Shown: positions 36,948-47,274 of the stretch, piece after piece
Layout of the letters: the number at the start of each line of letters is the position of its first letter
Numbering within the stretch: position 1 is the stretch's first letter
Assembly (NCBI GenBank): GCA_014904985.1
Contig: MU129120.1
Coordinates: 36,590 to 100,589 of the forward strand
DNA length: 64,000 bases
From: Hydnum rufescens UP504
Lineage: Eukaryota; Basidiomycota; Agaricomycetes; Cantharellales; Hydnaceae
Direction: 5' to 3'
Program-made: the position numbers and the translations under genes
The notes under the pieces: generated by a model
The model's database searches: none
Seen by the model: only the letters and a program-made list of their open reading frames with translations
Told to the model about the DNA's origin: nothing

Positions 36948-37879
36948 CTAGAGAAATAAATAATAAAATATTAGTGCAACAGTAATGCAGCGCAAAAAGA
37001 GCAGCTTATGCTGCTCTTTTTGCGCCACAAGAATAAGAAATAAAAAAATAAAAGAAAACATACGTTATAGTACCCCACACCCGCTGCGGCGGTGTGGGGT
37101 ACTGAGGCCATGGGCTCTGGCTTGTACGTACGGCGGTTTGTACGGCAGTTCGTATGGGAGCTCGCATGGGTGCCCCGTCGTTCGGGTGTCGATAAGGGGG
37201 GTTACGGGGGGGGTTTGCGTTGGTATTCGTTTGCAGGGGATGTCGAAACCTACAGAATAAAACTTGTAAATTAGTTAAGAATTAAACACCATGCAAAAAG
37301 AGCAGCTTTCGCTGCTCTTTTTGCGTGGCTGTAGCTACTGGGCTGGGGACTTACCTTATATAGGACCACACACCCGCTGTGGCGGGTGTGTGGTTCCTGG
37401 GACCTCGTTTGGCGCGGTGCTGTATGTCGCATCGTTGGCATGGTATGCCGCGTTGTTGGCGCAGTACCGTAGGTCGCGTCGTTGGCATGTTGGCACGTTG
37501 CCGTATGTCGCATCGTTGGTGTGGTACTGTAGGTCATGTCGTTGGGGTGTTGGGGCGGGTTGTGTCATTGGCGCATTGCCGTAGGTCGCGTCGTTGGTGC
37601 GGTACCATAGGTCGCGTCATTGGGGTGTTGGCGCGTTGCCGTATGTCGTGTCGTTTGGTGTGCCTTTGCTTGGGGCATTGCTGTTTGGGCCCTCGTTTCG
37701 CGTGTTTTCGTTGTGCCTTGGACCCCAGGTCTCAATCTAGAAAAATACAAAATATGTTAGTAAAAAGGTTCAAAGGGGCACAAAAAGAGCAGCTTTCGCT
37801 GCTCTTTTTGCGCCGTTGTATCTACTAGGGGAAACACTCACCTTGTGACCACACCCCCGCAGCAGCGGGTGTGTGGTCG
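36948..37879 (-). repeat. Element 1 left arm: three intron-like units with hairpins
   Basis: Three minus-strand segments have intron signals: 36948-37063 (donor GTATGT, acceptor TCTCTAG), 37251-37353 (donor GTAAGT, acceptor TGTAG, CTAAT inside) and 37736-37842 (donor GTGAGT, TACTAAC, TTTTTCTAG). Each holds an AAAAAGAGCAGC..GCTGCTCTTTTT hairpin (36990-37025, about 37293-37326 and 37778-37812). Just upstream of each donor, in the exon-like part, is a GC-rich hairpin: 37071-37101, 37364-37393 and 37848-37879. The exon-like part 37354-37735 is a minisatellite whose minus-strand translation repeats NDATYG.AP-like units. Confidence 0.75.
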
Positions 37880-37947
37880 TGTGCTTGCCTTTCCAGACGG
37901 TTGCTTGTTTTGGTTGCGGAGATGTGAAGGAAGATGCAAACTCAATG

Positions 37948-38583
37948 CCGGCAATTGCCGGTATTTAAGAAGCACCCAGTGCTGACGCTACAAGCACAGT
38001 ACACATTAATAGTAAGCATGTAGATGCAAAATAAATACTATATAATAAATATTTGTCCAATAAAATTCTAAGAAGAAGAAGATAATGAGTCAGAGCTCAA
38101 TAAGGCGTGATATGGCTAATTGCAAAGTGGATTGGGCCATTTCTATGCATCAGAATTGGCCGAAATTTGAATATATTGATGGTATATATGTACTCTACAT
38201 GGACGACGAGTTATATTGGACGTTCTGGGCATTTTTCAATTTTTCACACCTTCAATTCCCTAAATAGGGAATTGAAGGCATGAAAAATTGAAAAATGCCC
38301 AGAACATCCAATATAACTCGTCGTCCATGTAGAGTGCATATATACCATCAATATATTCAAATTTCGGCCAATTCTGATGCATAGAAATGGCCCAACCCAC
38401 TTTGCAATTAGCCATATCATGCCTTATTGAGCTCTGACTCATTATCTTCTTCTTCTTAGAATTTTATTGGACAAATATTTATTATATAGTATTTATTTTG
38501 CATCTACATGCTTACTATTAATGTGTACTGTGCTTGTAGTGCCAGCACTTGGGCGCTTCTTGAGTATCGGCAGTTGCCGGCAT
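37948..38583. repeat. Central palindrome of element 1
   Basis: Two arms of about 315-320 bp are near-perfect inverted copies, with the centre in CCCTAAATAGGG (38258-38269). Within each arm, reading outward, a TATA-like TTATTATATAG precedes the segment that leads to the first exon-like unit by about 100 bp. The arms remain well matched although each carries private substitutions. The position between two outward-reading arms suggests a bidirectional promoter or an origin-like hairpin; neither is shown by sequence alone. Confidence 0.9.
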
Positions 38584-38651
38584 TGAATTTCGCAACTACA
38601 CAGCCACATCCTAAGGCAACACACACGACCACCACACGACCCCCGACCCCG

Positions 38652-40765
38652 TGACCACACCCCTGCTGCTGCGGGTGTGTGGTCATAAGGTAAGTTTCCA
38701 TTTTAGTAGGTACAACGGCGCAAAAAGAGTAGCGAAAGCTACTCTTTTTGCGCTGGTTTTAATTTCTTTACTAACAACTTTATTATTCTAGGTTATGGCT
38801 TTGTCCCAGGTGCCAACGAGGAGGCCCGACCTGCCACAAATGAGGACCTGCGGAGCAAGCCCCCCAGAACAACAAAGGAGACCGGCGAACAACAATGCCA
38901 AACGAAGGGACGAACCACACACCCACAGTAGCGGGTGTGTGGTTCTATACAAGGTATGTAATGTACCCCGCGCAAAAAGAGCAGCGACAGCTGCTCTTTT
39001 TGTGTCGCTTTTATTTTTTGAACTAATAATATTTTATTCTAGGTATCGCCACAAATGAACCCACGAAGCAAGCCAGAATCACAGCACCCCCACAAATGAT
39101 GCACCACATGAAGAGAACCACACACCCACTACTGCGGGTGTGTGGTTTTATACTCGGTATGTAATGTACCCCTGACAGTGCAAAAAGAGCAGCGAAAGCT
39201 GCTCTTTTTGCATCATTTTTCATTTTTTAACTAATAATTTTTCATTCTAGGTATCCTCACAAATGACGACCTGCGGAGCAAGCCCACCACACCCACAAGG
39301 GAGACTGGCGAACGACGACACACCACGAACCACACACCCGCAGTAGCGGGTGTGTGGTTCTATCTATGTATGTAACGCACCCCCGACGATGCAAAAGAGC
39401 AGTGAAAGCTGCTCTTTTTGTGTCGCTTTTAATTTTTTAACTAATGATTTCTTATTCTAGGTATTGTCACAAATGGAGACCCGCGAAGCAAGCCCCCCCA
39501 GAATGACAACACCCCCGCGAATGACGATGCACCACACGAAGAGAACCACACACCTGCAGTAGCGGGTGTGTGGTTCTATCTATGCAAGGTATGTAACACA
39601 CCCCTGACGATGCAAAAAGAGCAGCGAAAGCTGCTCTTTTTGCGTCACTTATAATTTTTTAACTAATGAGTTCTTATTCTAGGTATTGTCACAAATGGAG
39701 ACCCACGAAGCAAGCCCCCCCAGAACGACAACACTCCCGCGAATGATGACGCACCACACGAAGAGAACCACACACCTGCAGTAGCGGGTGTGTGGTTCTA
39801 TCTATGCAAGGTATGTAACACACCCCCGACGATGCAAAAAGAGCAGCGAAAGCTGCTCTTTTTGCGTCACTTATAATTTTTTAACTAATAGTTTTTTATT
39901 CTAGGTATCACCACAAGTGAAGACCCGCGAAGCGAGCCCCCCCGGAATGACAACATCGCCGTGAACAATGATGCACTGAACAAAGAGATGAACCACACAC
40001 CCGCAGTAGCGGGTGTGTGGTTCTATACCAGGTATGTAATGTAGTGCACCCCCAACAGCGCAAAAAGAGCTGCGAAGGCAGCTCTTTTTGCGTTGCTTTA
40101 ACTTTTACTAATCTAAAATTTTGTATTCTAGATCTTCCTTCCCCCCAAACGAGTACGTGCCCAAAAACCCCCGAACCCACTGTACGGAAAACCGGCAGTC
40201 GAGGGTACGCGACCCTGGGCAAAAACGAGTACCACACACCTGCCAATGCAGGTGTGTGGTACTACAAGGTATTTTTTTTTTAACTTTCTACATCTACAGT
40301 GATGCCAAAGGAGCAGCGCAAGCTGCTCCTCCAGCGTCACTTCGAATTTTTTTACTAACGTATGTTATCATTCCATTCTAGGATCAAATTTAAAGGTCCC
40401 GAAACGACGACAGAGAGCTGCAACCCCCGAATGACTTGCACAATGGTGAACCACCAAGCCACGCCCGCCCAAATGGCCACCAACGAGCCGGGCGAGCCCC
40501 CATCCAAGCCCCAAGGCAGAAATGCCCAGTACCACATAGCCCCCTCAGCGGGGTGTGGTCTTTTATTTTTATTTGCAAGTGGCGCAAAAAGAGCAGCGAT
40601 AGCTGCTCTTTTTGCGCTGCTTTGAATTTCCTCCTTACTGTTTTGCTGCCTGACACCCCAGCAACATGCCGCCTGAACCCGCATCTGAACACCGGACGAC
40701 CCCCCGTCCTAAGTCCTGAGGAAACAATGAATGGTACCACACACCTGCCCTAGTGGGTGTGTGGT
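38652..40765 (+). repeat. Element 1 right arm: eight intron-like units with hairpins
   Basis: Plus-strand intron-like segments: 38690-38791, 38954-39042, 39157-39250, 39368-39460, 39589-39682, 39811-39904, 40032-40131 and 40269-40381. Donors are GTAAGT or GTATGT, except GTATTT in the last; acceptors are TTCTAG; most have CTAAC or CTAAT 20-30 nt before the end. Each contains one hairpin of the AAAAGAGCAGC type. Each exon-like part (about 110-165 nt) ends in a hairpin of the ACCACACACC..GGTGTGTGGT type followed by a donor. Units from 39251 to 40031 are tandem duplicates with a period near 220 nt. A ninth, degenerate unit follows at 40533-40765. Confidence 0.78.
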
Positions 40766-41431
40766 ATGTTTTTTTAATTGAATTTTTAAATAAATAAATA
40801 CATTAGTTCATAAGAACAAAACACGAGACTGCCAAATGAAAACAGCCCCCACCTGGTGTATATAGTGATAATGATAATAAATAAATAACTATAAATGAAA
40901 CACCAGAGGGGGGAATATAATAATAATTACTGGTGATTATCCCCAATAAGCCCGCATGGCCCGCTGTCCTGCAAGTCTGAGATTCTCTCCAAGTCCCAGT
41001 TTCGGCCAATTTTCAGCCAATTTTCAGCCATTTCGGCCAATTCTGGTCCAGGAGGTGAAATCATAAAAATGGCCATTTCGGCCGGAATAGTGATGGGACC
41101 TACTTAGGTACCATTATCTGCCCCGGAAGTGGTACCTAACTAGGTAGGCTTAGATGACTGACCAAGGTGTGAACTCAACACCAGTGTGAGTTGAGGGGTG
41201 CATAAGTTTGTAGATACAACATCTAGGTGCTGGAAATATACACAGCAGGGGATATTTTAAAGCTATCTGACAATTTTTGAGCAGATTGGAAGAAGATTCT
41301 TAGGAATTCCAAAAAAGGAAATTTTGGGCTTCTCATGTGCATGAGTGTGACAAGGGGGAGGGGGTGGTGAGGTGTCATCCAGAAGAAGCTGAAACAGGAT
41401 TCCACAAAGGTCTTAGAGGTTCTGTGCCCCA

Positions 41432-41555
41432 GTACCAGATACACACTTCAAAAATTTCGCAACACTTTGGCCTCAGTGGGATTCAAACCAGGGTAGTACC
41501 AAAAGTCACCCCAAAGACAAACCCAGATCCCCAGCACACTACACAACTAAAATAG
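41432..41555 (-). repeat. Possible tRNA-derived short interspersed element
   Basis: On the minus strand a box-A-like TAGTGTGCTGGGGATCTGGG is followed about 50 nt later by GGTTTGAATCCC, which is the tRNA box B (GGTTCGAATCC) with one CpG-to-TpG change. No full cloverleaf can be drawn, so it is either a decayed tRNA or the head of a tRNA-derived SINE. The internal promoter boxes are the only support. Confidence 0.3.
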
Positions 41556-41796
41556 AAGGATCTAATTTCTTATGAATATAACTCCATCCTGATCCACTGC
41601 TGAGCTGCTGACACTATGTGGGTTTCCGGAAACTCATGTGCCTCAGTTTTTCTGAGGGGTTTATTGCATCAAATGGGTGGAACCTGAGTGGGTGGTCATG
41701 AGGCAGGGGGGATGCTGCATTGTTGGAGTGTGACATGTTATAAGTGGTGCCCATGGGACCACAGCAGCCATGACCTCAACCTCAGTGGTTCTGAGT

Positions 41797-42915
41797 TCAT
41801 CCTTGAGGTGGCTGTGCAATCTGGTTCGCAACCTGAGCAAAAGTGCTGAGGACAGGGGAGAGCATCTGCTGCATCAAGCTTGTATCTTCCTCCAACCAGG
41901 TAAGCTGAGGTGGTTGAGAGTAGGGTGAATGGGACTTGTGAGAGTGCAGGGTAGTGGCAGCAGGCCAGGTCTGAGGTGTCGGTGGGTGCTCATAGGACAT
42001 AGTTGCAATATAGTCCACAGATGTATTGGTGCTGAGGATGTCAGCAGTTTTGGAGCATAGGATGGCAGCCACATCATTAGCATGTGTGAATATGGCAAAG
42101 GAAGCAGGTTGTTCTGGGAAGCCATGACCATTGGCCTGTAGTGTGACATCATCAATGAGATCAACCATGAAGCTGATGATCTCACTCATGTTTTGGTGAG
42201 TGAGTGATGTGGGCCACACCCAGGCAGAGGTGTTGATAACATGCCATCCCATCTCCAAGGGAGTGGCAATGCTGGGTGTAGGAGCAGGGTTCATGTTGCC
42301 AATGGAGGTGGCAGCAAGGTGTAGTGCAGAGTCTATTTCAATTCCCTGATCAGCACCAGGGCTTGGACTCATATCTGGTGTCAGTCCAATGGGCTTTCTG
42401 TTTTTGGATGCTCCATCTGGGGAACTCAAATCTTGGAGTTTGTGAATGGGAACACCCGCTGCTTCCAGATAGTCTGAAAGGGGGGTTAGCTGTTGGACAA
42501 CTGGGTAAGGTTCCCATGTTTCTTGGCCAGTGCTCCATTGGACAAGGAACATGGCATCTTTTCCCTTGCCTTTGTGGGCCTGTATGGAAGATACAATGGT
42601 GGAGTCTGGCATGCCAAACCCCAGGACCTCATCCTGAGATTGGGCCAGGAAATGGATATCATCATTAGGGATACAGGGGTGGAGTTTTGAGGCATGGAAC
42701 CTGGGGTGGAGCCCACAGGCCCAAAGCTCTGGAGAAAGGTCCAGTTCAAAGGTGGTGTGTGGTACAATTTCACACGCAATTTGGAATGGTCCAATAAATT
42801 TCAGACTCAATTTACAGGCTCAGCCTTTAGGGAGTGTGAGGTTTTCTGTAGACAGAAAGACCAAATATCCAACTGTGAATGGGGCAGGGTGGTGATGTTT
42901 ATTTGCACTTTGAGT
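41797..42915 (-). pseudogene. Ty3/gypsy integrase C-terminus with chromo-like domain
   Basis: The minus strand reads AP-FTVGYLVFLSTENL, then LSLKFIGPFQIACEIV, LDLSPELWACGLHPRFHASK, LHPCIPNDDIHFLAQSQDE and AMFLVQWSTGQETWEPYPVV, the standard C-terminal end of fungal gypsy polyproteins: a GPF-containing integrase tail followed by a chromodomain-like fold that targets insertion to chromatin. A stop interrupts the first segment near 42815, and about 190 residues of non-conserved extension run to the stop at 41797. The catalytic integrase core, RNase H and reverse transcriptase are absent. The copy is not functional. Confidence 0.8.
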
Positions 42916-42929
42916 CTGCTTTACCACCT

Positions 42930-45900
42930 TGGTCAGTCATCTAAGCCTACCCAATTAGGTACCACTTCTGGGGCAGATAATGGACCTAACATGGTCCCAT
43001 CACTATTTCGGCTGAATTCGGTCATTTAGGTCTTTCCCTTTGAAATCTCTCACTCAAGCTTCTGGCTGAAAATTGGCTGAACATTGGCCAAAATGATGAC
43101 TTGGAGCTCAAGCCCTTGGAACACTTTAATTAAAGGCCATTATAGATGGCTTGAAGTCTGCCTTTAAGGAATCAAACTTAAACTTAGGAATTTTTAGATA
43201 TAATCAAACAGTTTTTAGAATATAACAGTACTATATACACAACATATCATAACCATATGGTACTGTTCAACTGCATCTTCAGAAAGAGTTGAGGAGAAGA
43301 AGGGAGGAGGAGCAAAACACTTGAGTGACACCTGAAGTCCTCAAACCCATCCAATCCCCCTGAAGATAATATTGGAAGAGATCCCAAACTGAGGGATTTC
43401 TAACAAGCCCAGTAGCCCCCCATAGTACACTGCTTCCATCAAACAGTGTGTGAATGACAAGGCAGATGAATGCCTTAAAGCCCCAACACTAGAAATGCTC
43501 CTGCACCTTGAGTTGTTATCAGATCGTCCTGAATGTACTGGCATTGGAATGCCACAATAAAGGCCTTTCTTCCGAGCCCATATATGAGGGGAGGGATGTA
43601 GATTACATGATGAAGTGAGGGTAGGAATGAAATATCAGCTCCAAAGTGTGTTGGGAGCTCCTTAAGGTGCAATTTGCCACAGATAGGGTCGCCAATGGTA
43701 CCATTGGAGAGCCCTAAATCACAGCTTTCGATAAAGCACAATATCATATGTTTTGGTGGGGATTTGGTGACAAAGAAGCAGAAGGAGTACAGAGGTGATG
43801 AGGAGATCACCACTCATCTCACTCCTGAGCATGTAGTTCACCTCCAATTGTCTCACAAATTGGACCAATGGAAAGCTGTGATTCACAGATCCATGTCAAG
43901 CCTATTATGAAGACAATTGGAAATGAACTCATGGAGATATGGGGGAAAAGGTGGGAAACAGGGCCATAGGAAAGACAAAGCCACTGTGCCCCCAATACCC
44001 CACCAAAATGCACGATATAGGGCTTGTTTGAAAGTGTTGATTTAGGGCTTTCCATTAGGCATATGAATGCAATGAATACAACAATTGTGCTACTCCCTGA
44101 AACCACACAGAGGTGATAATAGGGACATGGCAATGATTAAGGACCCTGGTATGCCACCCTCCAGAAACCTCACAGAGGTGGTTTCTGGGTGTTGCAGTGG
44201 TCCATCCCCCCCTCTTGTGCTACTCCCTGAAGCCACACAGAGGTGGAAACAACAGGGGAATGGTGACAGCTAAGGACTCTAGTATGCCACCCTCCAGAAA
44301 CCTCACAGAGGTGGTTTCTGGGTGTTGAAGTGGTCCATCCCCCCCCCCCTCTCCCCTAAAAATAAAGTTCTAATGCACCTATCACACCAAAACCATGCAG
44401 AGGTGGCTTATGGCAGTGATAGGAATTGACACCCAGAGGGGTGTCCCCAGACCTCCTGTTGATCAGGATGGAATGTGCTCAAGTCACTGTCCACTCAGAG
44501 GTGGACAGTGACCTTGTGCAATGTTTCCTAAGGCAGCAGCTATGAGGATTGATGCCAGATCAGTAAAAATCAAAAGATAGTGCAAAAGAGCTGCACTAGG
44601 CAGCTCTTTTGGCACCAATGTATATACTAGGTAGCATATACTCACCTTACTTCCACAGCCCAGGTGTTCTAGGGTGTGGTGTTGAGTTGGGGAATAAGGG
44701 TGGTGGTGAGTTGTGATGAAAGGCACAGTGGCTGTGCCCTTTCCTCACAACTCACCACCACCCTTATTCCCCAACTCAACACCACACCCTAGAACACCTG
44801 GGCTGTGGAAGTAAGGTGAGTATATGCTACCTAGTATATACATTGGTGCCAAAAGAGCTGCCTAGTGCAGCTCTTTTGCACTATCTTTTGATTTTTACTG
44901 ATCTGGCATCAATCCTCATAGCTGCTGCCTTAGGAAACATTGCACAAGGTCACTGTCCACCTCTGAGTGGACAGTGACTTGAGCACATTCCATCCTGATC
45001 AACAGGAGGTCTGGGGACACCCCTCTGGGTGTCAATTCCTATCACTGCCATAAGCCACCTCTGCATGGTTTGGTGTGATAGGTGCATTAGAACTTTATTT
45101 TTAGGGGAGAGGGGGGGGGGATGGACCACTGCAACACCCAGAAACCACCTCTGTGAGGTTTCTGGAGGGTGGCATACTAGAGTCCTTAGCTGTCACCATT
45201 CCCCTGTTGTTTCCACCTCTGTGTGGCTTCAGGGAGTAGCACAAGAGGGGGGGATGGACCACTGCAACACCCAGAAACCACCTCTGTGAGGTTTCTGGAG
45301 GGTGGCATACCAGGGTCCTTAATCATTGCCATGTCCCTATTATCACCTCTGTGTGGTTTCAGGGAGTAGCACAATTGTTGTATTCGTTGCGTTAATATGC
45401 CCGATGGAAAGCCCTGAATCAACACTTTCAAACAAGCCCTATATTGCGCATTTTGGTGGGGTATTGGGGGCACAGTGGCTTCATCTTTCCTATGGCCCTG
45501 TTTCCCACCTTTTCCCCCATATCTCCATGAGTTCATTTCCAATTGTCTTCATAATAGGCTTGACATGGAGCTGGGAATCACAGATTTCCATTGGTCCAAT
45601 TTGTGAGACAATTGGAGGTGAACTACATGCTCAGGAGTGAGATGAGTGGTGATCTCCTCATCACCTCTGTACTCCTCCTGCCTCTTCGTCACCAAATACC
45701 CACCAAAACATATGATATTGTGCTTTATCGAAAGCTGTGATTTAGGGCTTTCCAATGGTACCATTGGCGACCCTATCCATGGCGAATTGCACCTTAAGGA
45801 GCTCCCAACACACTTTGGAGCTGATATTTCATTCCTACCCTCACTTCATCATGTAATCTACATCCCTCCCCTCATATATGGTCTTGGAAGAAAGGCCTTT

Positions 45901-46483
45901 ATCGTGGCATTCCAATGCCAGTACATTCAGGACGATCTGATAACAACTCAAGGTGCAGGAGCATTTCTAGTGTTGGGGCTTTAAGGCATTCATCTGCCTT
46001 GTCATTCACACACTGTTTGATGGAAGCAGTGTACTATGGGGGGCTACTGGGCTTGATAGAAATCCCTCAGTTTGGGATCTCTTCCAATATTATCTTCAGG
46101 GGGATTGGATGGGTTTCACGACTTCAGGCCTCAAGTGTCCTTGCCCTTGCTTCTCCTCAACTTGTGGTTTCTGCCCTCCCCCTCACCTAGGGAAGCCTTG
46201 TAGATATTAGCTAGTTGATTTGTCCAAGTCCTCATTTGGGCAAATTTCAGTCAGGTCTTGCCTGAAGAGTTGAGGAAGAGACTTCAATAGAGCATACTGA
46301 AATGCCTGACACTGCCTGAAAAATGCCCAAAAAATGCCTGAAATAGCCCAGAATGGCTGTGAGCTAGTGAATTGAAATGAATGATTTCTGACCAAATTTG
46401 GCTGAAGGCCCTAGGAGACCTATTAGGTACCATTCTCTGCCCCAAAAGTGGTACCTATCTTAGGTCCCCTATATGACTGACCA
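42930..46483. mobile_element. Element 2: TIR-bounded long-palindrome element (3.55 kb)
   Basis: Bounded by TGGTCAGTCA (42930-42939) and TGACTGACCA (46474-46483), with the same subterminal GGTACC hairpins as element 1 (42955-43005 and 46405-46465). The left end is of the kind found at the right end of elements 1 and 3, so the copy is inverted relative to them. Instead of an array of short units the interior is one very long inverted repeat. CpG is nearly absent in most of it. Confidence 0.7.
43285..46165. repeat. Long inverted repeat, arms of about 1.44 kb
   Basis: The left arm (43285-44729) and right arm (44731-46165) are inverted copies around CACAGTGGCTGTG (centre about 44730). Each arm holds one outward intron-like unit (donor GTGAGT near 44646 and 44816; an AAAGAGCTGC..GCAGCTCTTT hairpin at about 44581-44616 and 44848-44883; CTTAG at the far end) and about six short hairpins with a shared CACAGAGGTGG core, for example 44160-44190, 44292-44322, 45138-45168 and 45268-45298. 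Open frames in the arms mirror each other. The arms differ at scattered sites, many of them CpG in one arm and TpG or CpA in the other. Confidence 0.92.
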
Positions 46484-46504
46484 GCCTGGTGTGGTTGTGG
46501 TCAT

Positions 46505-46557
46505 GTGCTGTTGCTGTTGCTGCTGCTGCCATTGCTGCTGCTGCTGCTGTTGTGTCA
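46505..46557. repeat. Interrupted (CTG)n trinucleotide tract
   Basis: GCTGTTGCTG and GCTGCTGCTG units with single-base interruptions. The same place in element 3 (52060-52165) has the complementary CAG tract, about twice as long. Confidence 0.9.
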
Positions 46558-46604
46558 TGGTCATGCGGTTGCATTTCTGTTGCTGGGTGTGGCTGTGTAG
46601 TTGT

Positions 46605-47232
46605 GAAATTCAATGCTGGCAATTGCCAATACTCAAGAAGTGCCCAAGTGCTGGTGCTGCAAACACAGTACACAATAGTAGCAAGCATGTATATTTAAAA
46701 TAAATACTTGTCCAGGAACACCTGAAGAAGGTGATGATAATGAGTCAGGGCCCAATAAGGCATGAGATAGCGAATTGCAGAGTGGATTGGGCCACTTCTA
46801 CACATCAGAATTGGCCCAAATTTAAATCTAGTAGTGTTATATATACACTCTACATGGGTGATTGATTATCTCAGATGATCCTCACATTTTTCAATTTTTC
46901 ACACCTTCAATTCCCTATTTAGGGAATTGAAGGCATGAAAAATTGAAAAATGTGAGGATCATCCAAGATAATCAATCACCCATGTAGAGTGTATATATAA
47001 CACTACTATATTTAAATTTGGGCCAATTCTGATGTGTAGAAGTGGCCCAATCCACTCTGCAATTCACCATCTCATGCCTTATTGGGCTCTGACTCATTAT
47101 CATCACCTTCTTCAGGTGTTCCTGGACAAATATTTATTATATAGTATTTATTTTAAATATACATGCTTGGTACTATTGTGTGCTGTGCTTGCAGTGCCAG
47201 CACTTGGGCACTTCTTGAGTATTGGCAATTGC
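46605..47232. repeat. Central palindrome of element 5
   Basis: Inverted arms of about 310 bp around CCCTATTTAGGG (46913-46924). It matches the central palindromes of elements 1 and 3 in sequence, with CpG sites mostly converted to TpG/CpA. TATA-like TTATTATATAG is kept in the right arm but changed in the left, which has lost the segment. Confidence 0.9.
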
Positions 47233-47274
47233 CAGTGTTGAATCTGCATCTTGCTTCCATCTCTGCAACCGCTG

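Larger units (their letters stand above)
36471..41164. mobile_element. Element 1: TIR-bounded hairpin/intron-array element (4.7 kb)
   Basis: Bounded by TGGTCAGTCA (36471-36480) and TGACTGACCA (41155-41164). Inside each end is a hairpin in which two GGTACC-centred halves (TTAGGTACCA and TGGTACCTAA) flank a TCTGCCCC core: 36493-36540 at the left and 41097-41150 at the right. The left arm has a (TTA)n-rich zone, a C run (36703-36716) and intron-like units on the minus strand; the middle is a palindrome; the right arm has intron-like units on the plus strand. Both arms therefore read outward. No transposase-like protein is encoded. No target duplication is evident. I cannot place it in a described family; foldback-type and other non-autonomous DNA elements are the nearest comparison. 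Confidence 0.7.
41165..42929 (-). mobile_element. Ty3/gypsy retrotransposon remnant between elements 1 and 2
   Basis: Contains the end of a gypsy-type polyprotein (next entry). Downstream of its stop on the minus strand a TGTCACACTCC start near 41735 could be the 3' LTR, running toward 41170. Upstream the polyprotein frame stops abruptly at the terminus of element 2 (42930), so the remainder of pol is lost or displaced. CpG is rare throughout, suggesting long exposure to cytosine methylation. Confidence 0.65.

Noticed and set aside
38718..40620. Repeated peptide AKRAA.AALFA in many small frames.
   Set aside because: It is only the translation of the intron hairpin and occurs on both strands by symmetry.
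41432..41555. A working tRNA gene.
   Set aside because: Box A and box B are recognisable but no acceptor stem or anticodon arm can be formed; kept only as a low-confidence SINE-like feature.
43341..45984. Mirror-image frames of 67-118 residues in both arms of the long palindrome.
   Set aside because: They are the same sequence read on opposite strands, without similarity to a known protein and with arm-specific stops.
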